From positions 1-5,418 of the forward strand of contig CAMOGC010000116.1 in assembly GCA_946613955.1 (NCBI GenBank): a DNA stretch of 5,418 nucleotides, given 5' to 3'. A program made the translations under genes and the position numbers. This DNA comes from an uncultured Clostridia bacterium. Lineage in GTDB: Bacteria > Bacillota_A > Clostridia > Christensenellales > Aristaeellaceae. The notes under the pieces are model-generated. The model ran no database searches. It saw only the letters and a list, made by a program, of their open reading frames with translations, and had not been told where the DNA came from. Shown here one piece after another: positions 5,398-5,418 of this stretch (position 1 is its first letter; each line of letters opens with the position of its first letter).

Positions 5398-5418
5398 TCC
5401 TTTGATAATGAAAGGGGA

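Overview
The window is GC-rich bacterial DNA with three complete protein genes, all on the minus strand. Reading along that strand from the right end they are rqcH (NFACT-family ribosome quality control factor), a histidine phosphatase (phosphoglycerate mutase-like) gene, and htpG (bacterial Hsp90). The organism is probably a high-GC member of the Bacillota, most likely Clostridia. The reasons are a perfect CIRCE operator (HrcA type), sigma-A-like promoters with extended -10 elements, purine-rich Shine-Dalgarno sites, T-tailed intrinsic terminators, and an HtpG N-terminus of the clostridial kind. Species cannot be told from this window.

Layout: 1-35 may hold the terminator of a plus-strand gene lying to the left. 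63-221 is a purine-rich block of five degenerate 31-33 bp tandem repeats. 230-264 is the htpG terminator, and htpG fills 279-2183. 2184-2449 is the htpG control region, with a 5'-leader hairpin, a sigma-A promoter, a CIRCE element just upstream of the -35 box, and a weak terminator for the gene before it. 2450-3208 is the histidine phosphatase. 3209-3361 is a spacer with a 20 bp direct repeat and a GC-rich hairpin. 3362-5104 is rqcH. 5105-5418 has no recognised gene but is densely packed: the rqcH promoter, a strong plus-strand terminator with no evident gene, a second hairpin that terminates on the minus strand, and a strong plus-strand promoter driving something beyond the right edge.

Two of the three genes belong to protein quality control: RqcH tags stalled nascent chains on 50S subunits, and HtpG is an ATP-dependent chaperone. 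rqcH and the phosphatase could share a transcript, since no convincing promoter was found between them. htpG has its own promoter and is very probably heat-regulated by HrcA. The least explained points are the CIRCE control of htpG and its position, the orphan plus-strand terminator upstream of rqcH, and the two repeat structures. No new multi-gene system is evident.
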